A stretch of 64,000 nucleotides of DNA from Microbacterium nanhaiense. Lineage in GTDB: Bacteria; Actinomycetota; Actinomycetes; Actinomycetales; Microbacteriaceae. This document shows positions 1 through 9,269 of the stretch, in pieces; the first letter of the stretch is position 1; each line of letters begins with the position of its first letter. The stretch is taken from NCBI RefSeq assembly GCF_014646015.1, contig NZ_BMMQ01000003.1:310001-374000 (forward strand), written 5' to 3'. The notes beneath the pieces are model-generated. The model did no database searches, was not told where the DNA came from, and saw only the letters and a program-made list of their open reading frames with translations. Made by a program: the position numbers and the translations under genes.

Positions 1-1359
1 CTCGAGGCTGCGCTCGTCGGTCACGTACGCCCGGGCGCGCTCGACGACGGCCGAGTTCCAGATCGTCACGGCCTCGTCGTTGTCGTGGCCGGGGGTGAAG
101 TAGCGGATGGCACCGATCCACGGCTTGTCCATCTCGACGTACATCGCCTGCAGGCTCTCGCTGGACAGCTCGGCCGTGATCGGCATGTCGACGCGGAAGG
201 GCGCCGGGAAGACGCTCTGCGGCGTCTCCTCCGCGAAGATCACGCGGTTGTCGGTGCGGAACCATTCCTTGACGAGGTAGAGCTCGTTCATCGGGTCCGC
301 GAGCATGCGGCGGCGCTCGTCGTGGAGCTTCGACCACGGGCCCACAAGCACTACGTGCACATCGGTCTGCGTGTTGTTGAGGATCCGGTCGATCGAGGGC
401 CGCGCGTACCGGGCGTTCTCCTGCGTCACCTCGGTGACGACCTTGATGAGCGGGACCTCCCAGATGCGGTTGTCGGCCTTGCGGCGGTAGCGCGGGATCG
501 CCATGCGCTGGGCGAAGTGCACATCGTTGTGCCAGGCCACCAGCTGGCCCTGGTGCTGAACGGTGCCGGGGCCCATGTGGTAGCCGATGGCGTCGTGTGC
601 GGGGATGAACACCGCGCCGGCCTGCCACAGCTGGTATGCGATCTCGGTGTCCTCGCCCAGGTGCAGGCGGGTGTCCTGACCGAAGGTGCGGTCGTAGACG
701 GCGCGCGTCACGGTCGCGCAGGCGCCCATGTGCGTCGAATAGTTGCGCCCGTCCGAGGTGTTCAGGTCGTCGGTGTCGCGGTAAATCTTCTTCGACCAGT
801 GCTCGTGCAACTGGGAGCGGTCGTAGTCGTCGCCGATCGTGCCGGCCTTGACCTTGTTGTAGACCTCTTCGGGGGTGTAGTCCCACTCCTCGATGAATGC
901 CTTCTCGCCGATCGTCGCGGCCTCGGGGATGAAATGGCCCCACTTCGCGTGCTGACGCACGTTGTCCCGGAAGAGGATCATGTCCGAGTCGCACCAGTAG
1001 ATGATGTCGCCGGTCGTCGCCTTGATGCCGATGTCGGTCGCGTTGGAGCGGCCCCAGCCGTCGTTGACCTCGTGAACCCGGATCAGTCGCGTGTTCTTCG
1101 GGATGAACTCGCCCAGCTCGACCGGCTCCTCGCCGCCGCCGTCGTCGAGGACGACGACCTCCATGAGGTCCTCCGGATAGTCCTGCGCCGCGAGCGACGC
1201 GAGGGTGTACTCGAGAGTCTTCGACTTGAACGCGGGAATGATCACCGAGACGGTCATCGTCGGCTCCCAATCGTCCGGCACGGTGCCGTCGAAAACGTCC
1301 CGCCAGCGGTTGCGGGAGACAATCGTGGGCGCGGGGACACGGGATGCGGCATCAGTCAC
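1..1359 (-). CDS. Family 2 glycosyltransferase (3' end beyond window)
   Basis: The reverse strand is open from a GTG at 1359 to the window edge (453 codons, no stop), so the C-terminus is missing. About 35 residues in, the protein enters a GT-A fold: a MTVSVIIPAFKS strand, then a VVVLDDGGG nucleotide-binding stretch and a metal-binding segment YWCDSDMILF. It probably transfers a sugar from a nucleotide-sugar to a surface glycan; the acceptor is unknown. On its own strand, TAGACT (1367-1372) ends 7 nt before the GTG and leaves no room for a Shine-Dalgarno site, which supports a leaderless start. It is divergent from the GT4 gene at 1453. Confidence 0.88.
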   Translation of the reverse strand, partial: MTDAASRVPAPTIVSRNRWRDVFDGTVPDDWEPTMTVSVIIPAFKSKTLEYTLASLAAQDYPEDLMEVVVLDDGGGEEPVELGEFIPKNTRLIRVHEVNDGWGRSNATDIGIKATTGDIIYWCDSDMILFRDNVRQHAKWGHFIPEAATIGEKAFIEEWDYTPEEVYNKVKAGTIGDDYDRSQLHEHWSKKIYRDTDDLNTSDGRNYSTHMGACATVTRAVYDRTFGQDTRLHLGEDTEIAYQLWQAGAVFIPAHDAIGYHMGPGTVQHQGQLVAWHNDVHFAQRMAIPRYRRKADNRIWEVPLIKVVTEVTQENARYARPSIDRILNNTQTDVHVVLVGPWSKLHDERRRMLADPMNELYLVKEWFRTDNRVIFAEETPQSVFPAPFRVDMPITAELSSESLQAMYVEMDKPWIGAIRYFTPGHDNDEAVTIWNSAVVERARAYVTDERSLE

Positions 1360-1452
1360 GAGGGGAAGTCTAACCAGCGGCGCCATGCCGCGCCTCAGAG
1401 AATGCCGCGCGCCCCAGAGGCCGTCCGGAAGCCACCGGATAAACTCGCCGGT
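1360..1452. promoter_or_regulatory. Divergent leaderless promoter region of two glycosyltransferases
   Basis: The 93-bp gap holds two -10-like hexamers facing outward. TAGACT on the minus strand (1367-1372) lies 7 nt from the GTG at 1359, and TAAACT on the plus strand (1440-1445) lies 7 nt from the ATG at 1453. Neither start has a Shine-Dalgarno sequence. No convincing -35 element was seen. Confidence 0.6.
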
Positions 1453-2526
1453 ATGCCAACCGCGCCCGCCGCCGCACGTATCTTCACCTTTCCCGGGTGG
1501 CGTGACAACCCCTATGTGCAGATCCTCACGCAGGGGATCATCGACCGCGGGTATCAGATCGACGGTCGTCCCGACTTCGATGAGGCGCTCGTCGAACTGA
1601 CCTCGCCGGAGCGACGCGGCATCATCCACGTGCAGTGGACCAGCCCCATCACCGAGTGGGCGGTCAACGCGAAGGACGCGCGGGTTCGCACGGACCTGTT
1701 CCTCGACGCGCTCTACAGCGCCAAGCAGTGGGGCCGGAAGATCGTCTGGACGGTGCACAACGTGCTGCCGCACGACACCGAGTATCCGAAGACCAACCTG
1801 TATCTGCAGGAAGGGCTCGCCAGGCTCGCCGACAAGATCCACGTGATCTCACCGCACACCGCCGCCCTCGCCGCCGAGCACTTCGTGCTCCCCGCGGACA
1901 AGGTCGTCGTGATCCCGCACTCGAGCTACGAGGGCGTCTACGGCCCGCCGCAGGAACGGGCGGCCGCGCGCGAGGCGCTCGGGGCGGACCCGAACGCCAC
2001 GGCCGCGCTGTTCTTCGGGTGGATCCGCCCCTACAAGGGACTCGAACACCTCGCGCGGGCCGCCGACATCGCGAGCGGCGCCGGGCTGGATCTTCAGATC
2101 CTCCTCGCGGGCCGGCCGCAGGGCGACGTCGAACACATCCTCGCCGCCCTGGATTCCGGCCCCACCCCGGTCGTCAAGCGACTCAAGCGCGTGTTCCCGG
2201 AGGACGTCGCGACCTGGTTCTCGGCCGCGGACGTCCTCGTGCTGCCGTACCACGCCATTCTCAACTCGGGCAACATGTTCCTCGCCGCGACGTATGGGCT
2301 GCCGATCATCCTCCCGGACGCCCCGCACCTCGTGGAGGAGTACGGAGATCAGCCGTGGATCCGATTCTTCGATCGCCATCGCCCGGCTGAGCACATCGCG
2401 GAGCTGCTCGCGGACGGCTGGTTCGCCGAGCCGGGGGCGCGCGAATCGGCGCTCGCATTCGCCGCCTCCCGCCCGCCCGCTGAGATGGGCGAGCGGTTCG
2501 CCGCGCTCATCGAGTCGCTCACGTAG
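1453..2526 (+). CDS. Family 4-like (GT-B) glycosyltransferase
   Basis: A 357-residue protein. The N-terminal half carries WTVHNVLPHD and VISPHTAAL segments; the C-terminal half has LFFGWIRPYKGLEHL followed by the FSAADVLVLPYHAILNSG donor-binding region, as in GT4 retaining transferases. No membrane segment or signal peptide is visible, so it probably acts at the cytosolic face. The ATG at 1453 is chosen because TAAACT ends 7 nt upstream and the protein similarity starts here. The same frame stays open back to position 85, but that part is antisense to the upstream glycosyltransferase. It likely acts with its neighbours on one polysaccharide; the sugar cannot be read from sequence. Confidence 0.9.
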   Translation: MPTAPAAARIFTFPGWRDNPYVQILTQGIIDRGYQIDGRPDFDEALVELTSPERRGIIHVQWTSPITEWAVNAKDARVRTDLFLDALYSAKQWGRKIVWTVHNVLPHDTEYPKTNLYLQEGLARLADKIHVISPHTAALAAEHFVLPADKVVVIPHSSYEGVYGPPQERAAAREALGADPNATAALFFGWIRPYKGLEHLARAADIASGAGLDLQILLAGRPQGDVEHILAALDSGPTPVVKRLKRVFPEDVATWFSAADVLVLPYHAILNSGNMFLAATYGLPIILPDAPHLVEEYGDQPWIRFFDRHRPAEHIAELLADGWFAEPGARESALAFAASRPPAEMGERFAALIESLT

Positions 2527-2592
2527 GATCCTCAAAGCCCGCGGGTAGCCTGTGAGCACCCGTTTCCGCGCCCTTCTCTTCAGGAGTACAGA

Positions 2593-4368
2593 ATGCGTCG
2601 TGCCCGCCGCGCCAGCACCGAGAGCGTCATTCGGCGCGTCGACACCCCCGAGGCGGCCCAGGCCCTCCTCGGCGTCGAGGCGGCGCCGGTCTCGCCGCTG
2701 CGCATCGAGGTGCCGGATCCGTCGCTGCTGCGTCACCTCGCGCTTCCCCGCAACCCCGGGCTGCGCACCACCGAGCTGGAGGTGCGGATCGCGCGCTTCG
2801 AGGCTCCCGTGCCGCGCTGGCGCGGGCGGCTCGGCCAGGTTCGCCACCTCGCCGGTTACGACCTGCGATTCGATGCGCCCTCGGGCGGCGCCACGGCCAC
2901 CGTGCGCACCACGAAGCTCACCTCGGTCGCGGAGATCGCGAACGCGCTGATCCCGGTGTTTACCCCCAACACGCCCTTCGCGGGCGCCGGATTCCCGCTC
3001 GTCGCCCTCGCGGCGGGCGCGGGCGACGATGCCCTCGCCCTGCTGCCGACGCGCTCCGTGCCGCCCGTCGAGGCGATGGTCGGGCGCCTCCAGGGTGTGG
3101 GGCTCAAGCGCGCCGACGTCCTCATCGGCGGACCCACACGCCTGGCCGACGAACTCGCGACCCACCACATCCCGACCGCCGCCGCGCTGCACGGATCGCC
3201 CCGCACCGAACTGCCCGCGATCGACCTGAACGTGCACAACCCGATCGGTCGGGAGTTGCTCTTCTCGCCCTCGCGCCCCGCGCGCCGGCTCATCCTGCTC
3301 GGCGCCCAGGCGCGCATCGTCACGGTCGAGGCGGGCGGCGACCCCATCGAGTTCGACGTGCGTCGCCCTCTGCCGGCCACCGTCGTGCGAAGGCTGCGCG
3401 GCGTCGAGAGCGTCTCGCTCGCCGGCCTGACGGAACTGCCCGAGGGCCTCGCCGCACGGTTCGCGGAGATCGCCGCAACCGACACCATCCTGCACTCGCT
3501 CCCCGCGTCGATCCAGATCGCGCCCGAGGCGCTCGCCCCCGAGCTGGTCGAGGTGATCCGGCGTCCCTACACCCAGGCGATGGGGCTGGAGCGCGAGCTG
3601 CGGCAGGTGGAGGCGCGCCGCATCGCGATGCGCGAGCACGGAGGCTACTTCCGTCTCGCCTCGGCCATCACGGCCGCGACGGGGGAGCGCTACCTCCCGA
3701 GCGTCAGCGTCATCCTCTCCACGATGCGCAGCGAGCTGATCCCCGGTGTGCTCCAGATGATGGCGAAGCAGACCTACGCCCACTTCGAGGTCATCGTCGT
3801 CGTCCACGGCGTGCCCGCACCGTCCCTCGACGGCGTCGACCTCGCGGGCCTCGAATACACGATCGTCGAGGTTCCGGACACCGTGCTCTTCGGCGCCGCG
3901 CTCGCCGAGGGCGTGCGGCGCTCGTCCGGCGACCTGATCACCAAGCTCGACGACGACGACTGGTACAGCGAGCACCACATCTCCGACCTCGTGCTCGCGC
4001 ACCTGTACTCGCGCGCCGACGTGGTCGGTAAGGCCACCGAGTACCTCTACTTCGAAGAGGTCGGGCAGACCGTCCACCGCACCTTCGCGACGGAGCGATA
4101 CCACGACCAGCTCGCCGGCGGCGCCATGCTTCTCTCCCGCGCGGCCTTCGATGCGCTCGGCGGGTGGCGCCCCACGCCCAACTCGACGGATCGCTCCGTG
4201 CTGATCCGCGTCGAGACCCAGGGCGGGGTCGGATACCGCGTGCAGAGCCTGGGGTACATGTACATTCGGCACGCCTCGAAGCACACCTGGGAGCGCACCG
4301 CGTCCCAGCTCGTGCAGGGGGCCTTCGAGCAGTGGCGCGGGTGGCGGTATCCCGAGGTGGGGTACTGA
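2593..4368 (+). CDS. Family 2 glycosyltransferase with long N-terminal extension
   Basis: A 591-residue protein. The first ~365 residues match no domain I recognise. From about residue 372 there is a GT-A fold: PSVSVILSTMRSE, then KLDDDDWYSEHH with the metal-binding acidic cluster, then LAGGAMLLSRAAF before the C-terminal end. The start at ATG 2593 has an AGGAG Shine-Dalgarno (2582-2586). TAGCCT at 2546-2551 could be the -10 of a leadered transcript. The N-terminal part may recognise the acceptor, which is inference. A large inverted repeat follows the stop. Confidence 0.9.
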   Translation: MRRARRASTESVIRRVDTPEAAQALLGVEAAPVSPLRIEVPDPSLLRHLALPRNPGLRTTELEVRIARFEAPVPRWRGRLGQVRHLAGYDLRFDAPSGGATATVRTTKLTSVAEIANALIPVFTPNTPFAGAGFPLVALAAGAGDDALALLPTRSVPPVEAMVGRLQGVGLKRADVLIGGPTRLADELATHHIPTAAALHGSPRTELPAIDLNVHNPIGRELLFSPSRPARRLILLGAQARIVTVEAGGDPIEFDVRRPLPATVVRRLRGVESVSLAGLTELPEGLAARFAEIAATDTILHSLPASIQIAPEALAPELVEVIRRPYTQAMGLERELRQVEARRIAMREHGGYFRLASAITAATGERYLPSVSVILSTMRSELIPGVLQMMAKQTYAHFEVIVVVHGVPAPSLDGVDLAGLEYTIVEVPDTVLFGAALAEGVRRSSGDLITKLDDDDWYSEHHISDLVLAHLYSRADVVGKATEYLYFEEVGQTVHRTFATERYHDQLAGGAMLLSRAAFDALGGWRPTPNSTDRSVLIRVETQGGVGYRVQSLGYMYIRHASKHTWERTASQLVQGAFEQWRGWRYPEVGY

Positions 4369-4394
4369 GGCGCTTCATCCGCCGCCTCCGCTGC

Positions 4395-4471
4395 GCGATC
4401 GTGCCCCCGCGCTCGCGATCCCGCGGATCCGCCCGCCAGGCCCGAGCCAGCGAGCGCGGGGGCACGATCGC
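4395..4471. terminator. Perfect 22-bp inverted repeat between convergent genes
   Basis: Arms at 4395-4416 and 4450-4471 are exact reverse complements (22 bp) around a 33-nt loop. It lies between the convergent glycosyltransferase (stop 4368) and the DUF4190-type gene (stop 4531), so it may end transcription from both sides. No run of T follows, so it is not a classical rho-independent terminator. The rest of the 4369-4530 gap holds no gene. Confidence 0.55.
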
Positions 4472-4530
4472 TCCGCTCCGTGTTGGGCCGTGCGTCGGAG
4501 GGGGATACGATTGCTGCGCTCCGCGGTGGG

Positions 4531-5859
4531 TCAGTAGACGGGGAGGGCGTGGACGTCGTAGGTGAGCGGCGTTGGGGCCGTGTCTGACGACGGGAAGGTG
4601 ACCGTGAAGGGCGCGGTCGAGTAGGCGCTGATGCTCGGGGCCCAGGTGACGCCGTAGGACGAGATCCGACCGTCCGCGTCGCGCTCGACGACGACCACGT
4701 CGGGGGAGTTCCTGAGTTCGTCGGAGCCGTTCTCGATCGTCCCCGTCGCCGTCGCCTGGCCGTTCTCGACGCCGACCTCGACGTCCGTCGCGACGAGCGG
4801 GTTGCCCTCGGGAGCCTCGACGGGCTTCTGCATGACGAGCCCGTCGATGTCGACGGTGACGTCGACGATGAGCTCGCTGTCGACGACGAAATCACCCGCG
4901 AAGGCACTGGTGCCCGGGTAGATGTCGCCGAACTCCGTGCGGGTGTCGATGATGTCGCCGTCGGCGTCCACCGCGTTCACCGTGAGGGTGACGCCGGGGT
5001 ACATCGTGCCTGCGCTGGCGTTGTCGACGAGAACGAGGTACTGCGGGATCGACGAGCTGCCGGCGATCACATAGTCTTCGAGCTCGACATCGCCGAGCAT
5101 GGCCGCCACCTCGTCCTCGTTCGCGTACGTCTCGACGTAGGAGTTTCCCGATATCGAGTCGACGAGGCTCACGCCGCCGGCCATCGACCCGAGGAGCACC
5201 GTCACGATGAACATGAAGACGCCCCAGATGAGGCTCAGACTGGCGACGATGAGTGCCGCGACCGACATGCCCCTGCCGGCGCGCCGCTTCGCGAGGGCCA
5301 CGGTCGCCACCGTGATCGCGACGAGCGCGAAGGGCACCCCGATGAGCGCGAAGAAGGGCACGATGCCGAACATGGCGCCGAGGATCGCGAAGACGAGCGC
5401 CGTGACGGCCATGCCCTTCGGGCGAGGGGCGTCCATCGGCGCGGGCGGATAGCCGTACGGGTTCGGCCGGGCGTAGCCGGATCCATACGCGGCCGGCGAC
5501 GCCGGGTAGCCCTGGCCGGATCCGGGCGCGGCCGGGTAAGCGGGCTGCGGCGGGCCCGCGTGGGGTGCGGGGCCGCCATACCCGGCCGGGGCGCCGCCGT
5601 ACTGCTGCTGCGGGGACGGGTAGCCGTGCGGAGGGGCGTAGCCGGCCGGCCCCCGAGCGGGCGGCGCCCATGCCCCGGCGGCGGGCGTGCCGTACGACGC
5701 CTGGTACCCCGGCGCGGGCTCCGAGCCCGGCTGCGGCGCTGCGGGCGGGGGAGTCAGGGGAACTTCCGGCTCCGGGTCGTCCCACACGTCGTCGGAACGA
5801 CGGTCTTTCCGGGGAAAGGTGGGGCTCTGCGGGTCGTACGGGTTCTGTGCGTCTGACAT
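4531..5859 (-). CDS. DUF4190-type membrane protein with proline-rich N-terminus
   Basis: A 442-residue protein. Residues 1-145 are rich in Pro, Gly, Tyr and Ala and probably disordered and cytoplasmic. Two hydrophobic stretches follow (about 151-189 and 198-226), separated by KRRAGRGMS, as in DUF4190 proteins. The C-terminal ~210 residues look extracellular and beta-rich, with an FxLYD-like stretch near the end. It is the last gene of the minus-strand glycan operon, 12 bp after the acetyltransferase stop. Function unknown; an envelope role is inferred from position. Confidence 0.82.
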   Translation of the reverse strand: MSDAQNPYDPQSPTFPRKDRRSDDVWDDPEPEVPLTPPPAAPQPGSEPAPGYQASYGTPAAGAWAPPARGPAGYAPPHGYPSPQQQYGGAPAGYGGPAPHAGPPQPAYPAAPGSGQGYPASPAAYGSGYARPNPYGYPPAPMDAPRPKGMAVTALVFAILGAMFGIVPFFALIGVPFALVAITVATVALAKRRAGRGMSVAALIVASLSLIWGVFMFIVTVLLGSMAGGVSLVDSISGNSYVETYANEDEVAAMLGDVELEDYVIAGSSSIPQYLVLVDNASAGTMYPGVTLTVNAVDADGDIIDTRTEFGDIYPGTSAFAGDFVVDSELIVDVTVDIDGLVMQKPVEAPEGNPLVATDVEVGVENGQATATGTIENGSDELRNSPDVVVVERDADGRISSYGVTWAPSISAYSTAPFTVTFPSSDTAPTPLTYDVHALPVY

Positions 5860-5871
5860 GAGGATCCCGAT

Positions 5872-6327
5872 CTAACGGCCGAGGCGCTTCACGACACGGG
5901 CCGGCACGCCCGCGACGACGACGTCATCGGGAACATCCTCCGTCACGACCGACCCGGCCGCGACGACGGATCCGGATCCGATGGAGACGCCCGCGAGCAC
6001 CGTCGCGCTCGCGCCGATCCACGACCCGTCGCCGATCGTGATCGGGTCGTGCCGCACGGCCCCGGCTCGCCGCTCGTGCGAGCCCATCTCGTGCGTATCC
6101 GTGACGAGCCGCACGAACGGGCCGATGTTCACGCGGTCGCCGACCGTCGTGTGCGGCCGCACGTAGCAGTCGCGATTGATGAACACGTCGGATCCGATGG
6201 TGATCTCGCCCGTGAACTCGCCGCCGCGATAGATGCGGGTGGCGGAGCCGACCCTGATCGTCGCGGATGCGCCGTGGTTGAAGACGACGTTGTCATCGAT
6301 GGTCGCGTCGTCGGCGATTTCGAGCAT
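5872..6327 (-). CDS. Hexapeptide-repeat acyltransferase
   Basis: A 151-residue protein made of left-handed beta-helix hexapeptide repeats (ITIGSDVFINRDC, VNIGPFVRL, ITIGDGSWIGASATVLAGVSIG), ending in the IVVAGVPARVVKRLG-like signature of the maltose O-acetyltransferase/NodL group. A central His in TDTHEMGSH fits the catalytic base of that group. It likely O-acetylates a sugar of the surface glycan using acetyl-CoA. It begins 4 bp after the GlfT1-like gene ends. A weak CACAAT hexamer sits 6 nt upstream of the ATG, so separate transcription is possible. Confidence 0.9.
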   Translation of the reverse strand: MLEIADDATIDDNVVFNHGASATIRVGSATRIYRGGEFTGEITIGSDVFINRDCYVRPHTTVGDRVNIGPFVRLVTDTHEMGSHERRAGAVRHDPITIGDGSWIGASATVLAGVSIGSGSVVAAGSVVTEDVPDDVVVAGVPARVVKRLGR

Positions 6328-6331
6328 GACG

Positions 6332-7291
6332 CTATTGTGCCAGCGGGGCCATGATCTCGAAATTCTTGTCGCGCGAGAGCCGCAGAGCGTCGCGCATCCC
6401 GCGCCACAGGTTCGTCCACCCCGTCTTCGTGACCTTGCGCTCGACGAACGCGAGGCGGATCAGCTCCTTGGCGAAGGTCGCCGCCGTGCCGAGCGCGAAC
6501 GCCAGCGGGCGGTAGTCGCCGTGAGCGCGATAGTAGTGGGCCATGATGCCGCGGTTTCGCATGATGTAGTAGCGGTACATGTCGCTCGACGCGTTGAGGT
6601 GCCGCGTGCCCATGTCCCACTGCTTGATCTCGCGCGTGCGCTGCAGCACGAACTCGTCGACGATCACGCACGCCTCGTGTCGCGACGCGAGGTAGCCGTA
6701 GATGGTGTCGTCCCAGTAGATGAAGAAGCGAGGGTCGGGGAGACCCAGCTTCTGCACGAGCGACCGATGAATGAACATCCCCTCGAAACAGCCCGAGTTC
6801 ATCTCGCGGTAGCCCGAGTCGTCGAAGCCCGCGGGGGCGAAGGGGATGGGGATGCCGAGCGACGTCGACACGCGGTACTGCCAATAGAACTCGGAGCCGT
6901 CGTAGTCGTATCGCCTGCCCTGAATGTGGCGGAACCGCGGCGTCCACTTGCCCATCCGCGCGAGGCCATCGGGCAGCACCTCGACATCGTCGTCCATGAG
7001 CCAGATCCATTCGGAGCCGAGCTCGTACGCGGTTTCCATCCCCGCGCTGAACCCCCCGGCGCCGCCGGTGTTCGTCTCGAGGCGTCGGTAGACCAGCTGC
7101 GTGCCCAGCTGTTCGCGCAGCGTTTCGACGACCTCGGTCGTGTCGTCGCTCGAAGCGTTGTCGACGACGACGACGCGACCCGGCTTCGGATCCATCGTGC
7201 TGATCGACGTCAGCGCGCGCGACAGCAGGGCGGAGCGGTTGAACGTGACGATGACGATCGTCGCGCTCGCCGGATCAAAGGTCGCACTCAT
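6332..7291 (-). CDS. Galactofuranosyltransferase GlfT1-like, family 2
   Basis: A 319-residue GT-A enzyme: ATIVIVTFNRSALL, VVVVDNASSDDT, a GGAGGFSAGM segment also present in mycobacterial GlfT1, and WIWLMDDDVEVLPDG for metal and nucleotide-sugar. FFIYWDDTIYGY follows as the acceptor-side acidic motif. The start is ATG 7291, whose ATGA overlaps the glfT2-like stop; an upstream in-frame start would run into that gene. In mycobacteria GlfT1 adds the first galactofuranose residues and GlfT2 extends them, so the coupling here suggests the same division of labour. GlfT1 is the best guess; a rhamnosyltransferase is the alternative. Confidence 0.8.
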   Translation of the reverse strand: MSATFDPASATIVIVTFNRSALLSRALTSISTMDPKPGRVVVVDNASSDDTTEVVETLREQLGTQLVYRRLETNTGGAGGFSAGMETAYELGSEWIWLMDDDVEVLPDGLARMGKWTPRFRHIQGRRYDYDGSEFYWQYRVSTSLGIPIPFAPAGFDDSGYREMNSGCFEGMFIHRSLVQKLGLPDPRFFIYWDDTIYGYLASRHEACVIVDEFVLQRTREIKQWDMGTRHLNASSDMYRYYIMRNRGIMAHYYRAHGDYRPLAFALGTAATFAKELIRLAFVERKVTKTGWTNLWRGMRDALRLSRDKNFEIMAPLAQ

Positions 7292-9198
7292 GCCTTGGCC
7301 TCGAAGTCGGTCATCCACTCATTCTCCGCTACGAGGCTCGGCAGAGCCTCACGATACTCGCGGGCGAGCTTCGGCCACTGCTTCTTCAACCGGCGGTGCA
7401 GCCGGATCGAGTCGAACAGCATCGTGCGGAACGTCTCGCGGTTGCGGACGTAGATCTGCTTTCCGGATCCATCGGCGGCCGAGACGAGGGCCGAATCGAC
7501 GTGCGGCACGCGCCACCACTCCGCGTCCTCCTTGCCGAACTCGACCTCGGGGGTCTCCACGAATCGCGGTGCCGGCTTCGTGAGCAGGTGCCGCAGCAGC
7601 GACTTCGCGGTGAAGATCCGCAGGGCGAGACCCGTGGGGTTGCCGATGTCGCCGCGCTTGCGCAGCTCGAAGACCTGGCGGCCCTTGACGGAATGCAGCA
7701 CCTCGTCCGGGTCGCGGTGCACGACCGTCTCCGGGTACTTCTTCGCGATCTTCCGCGCCAGGGGCATGCGCGTCGCGAGCGTCTTGCGCATGTGGCCCGG
7801 GCCGCTCAGCACGTCGCGGAGCGCGAAGTTGCGCAGCGCCGCGGGGTAGTACTGCATCATCATCAGGTGCTTGAGATCCATGCGCTGGCTGTGGCGCAGC
7901 AGCGTGCCGCCCGCGGGCTGGGGCGAGTGGAGGAGGCCCGCGACGATGCGGTTCCGGGCGTGGTAGTACGCCTGCCAGTCGATCGAATCGTCCTTGCCGA
8001 CCCACGACACGTGCCAGAGCGCCGCTCCCGGCAGCGTGACCGTCGGGAAACCGTGCTCGCGGGCGCGCACGGAGTACTCGGCGTCGTCCCACTTGATGAA
8101 CGCGGGCAGCGGCAGCCCCGTCTCCGCGATGACGGCCTTCGGGATGAGGCACATCCACCAGCCGTTGTAGTCGGCGTCCATGCGCATGTGCAGCAGGCGC
8201 GCCTGGCGGAGGTTCTGCTCGCGGAAATCGTGCGGCATCTGCTCCTGGTACAGCGTGCGCCACATGAAGGGCGCCTCGTCGATGACCTCCGCCCAGGCGT
8301 GCAGCCGCGGACGATCGAGCAGATCGAACATGTGCGCACCGACGATGACGGGCTTCGTCGCATAGCGGCCGAACACGATCGAGCGACGGATCGATTCGGG
8401 CTCGATCTTCACGTCGTCGTCGAGCAGCTGCACGAAGTCGCTCTCGTCGCGCTGCATGGTCTCGTGCATCGCGCGGGCGAAGCCGCCGGACCCGCCGAGG
8501 TTCCGTTGCGTGAGGACCTGCAGCGTCTCGCCGAGCGACGCGGCGAGCTCCGGGAAGGCGTCCTGCGCGTCGACGCGGTCGTCGCCCTGGTCGATGAGGA
8601 AGATGCGGTCGACGACCTCGAGCACGCCGGGGCTCGAGGCCAGAGCCTGCAGCGTCTCGACGCAGTACCCCGGCTTGTTGTAGGTCGTGATGCCGAGCGA
8701 GGCCTTCCCGGTGCGGGCCGGCTCCTGCTCGGTCGACCAGGCGGCGCCCACGAGGTCCACATCCTCGTCGCCCGCGACGACGTCGAACCAGACCCAGCCG
8801 CCGTCGGAGAACTGCGTCAGCGCGATCTCGAAGGTCGAGGTCGCCTCGCCCGTCACCTCGGCGGTGTCGATGCGCTGCTGCACGCCGGAGCCGTTGGAGC
8901 GGTAGACGAGGATCGTCGCGGATCCCGAGGTGCGCACCTCGAGCCGCACCCGGCGCACCGCCGTCCAGTGCTGCCAGTACGAGGCCGGGAAGGCGTTGAA
9001 ATAGCTCGCGAGCGAGGTGCGCTCGCCGCCGCGGATCCGCAATGAGTCACGGGAGATCACATCGGCGATGTGGGCTCCCGTCGCGACCCGCACCGGCACG
9101 CCGTCGATCGTCGACCAGGAATCCGCGTCGACGTAGAGCGGGAGCAGGTCAGGATCGCGGTCGGTGGGGAAGACGACGTTCTGCAGAACGAATGCCAT
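7288..9198 (-). CDS. glfT2: UDP-galactofuranosyltransferase GlfT2 homologue
   Basis: A 636-residue protein, nearly the length of mycobacterial GlfT2 (637). It has an N-terminal beta-sandwich (about 1-155), a GT-A domain and a helical C-terminal part. The metal triad is DDD 260-262. WDDAEY at 370-375 places Asp371/Asp372/Glu374, and WHVSW at 395-399 places His396, which from memory are the catalytic and metal-ligand positions of the M. tuberculosis enzyme. GlfT2 polymerises galactofuranose from UDP-Galf at the membrane. The start ATG 9198 has a GGAGA Shine-Dalgarno. No UDP-galactopyranose mutase lies in this window. Confidence 0.9.
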   Translation of the reverse strand: MAFVLQNVVFPTDRDPDLLPLYVDADSWSTIDGVPVRVATGAHIADVISRDSLRIRGGERTSLASYFNAFPASYWQHWTAVRRVRLEVRTSGSATILVYRSNGSGVQQRIDTAEVTGEATSTFEIALTQFSDGGWVWFDVVAGDEDVDLVGAAWSTEQEPARTGKASLGITTYNKPGYCVETLQALASSPGVLEVVDRIFLIDQGDDRVDAQDAFPELAASLGETLQVLTQRNLGGSGGFARAMHETMQRDESDFVQLLDDDVKIEPESIRRSIVFGRYATKPVIVGAHMFDLLDRPRLHAWAEVIDEAPFMWRTLYQEQMPHDFREQNLRQARLLHMRMDADYNGWWMCLIPKAVIAETGLPLPAFIKWDDAEYSVRAREHGFPTVTLPGAALWHVSWVGKDDSIDWQAYYHARNRIVAGLLHSPQPAGGTLLRHSQRMDLKHLMMMQYYPAALRNFALRDVLSGPGHMRKTLATRMPLARKIAKKYPETVVHRDPDEVLHSVKGRQVFELRKRGDIGNPTGLALRIFTAKSLLRHLLTKPAPRFVETPEVEFGKEDAEWWRVPHVDSALVSAADGSGKQIYVRNRETFRTMLFDSIRLHRRLKKQWPKLAREYREALPSLVAENEWMTDFEAKA

Positions 9199-9269
9199 GG
9201 GGATCTCCGACTCATCTCACGGGGCGGGGCCCCATGAGCCTACCGGCCGAGTCCTGCGTTCGCCTGGGA

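Noticed and set aside
85-2526. 813-residue open frame on the plus strand
   Set aside because: Its first ~456 codons are antisense to the family 2 glycosyltransferase at 1-1359. Recognisable protein and the -10-like hexamer support a start at 1453.
1849-4284. 811-residue open frame on the minus strand
   Set aside because: It is a frame-complement shadow of two convincing glycosyltransferase genes and contains no domain pattern.
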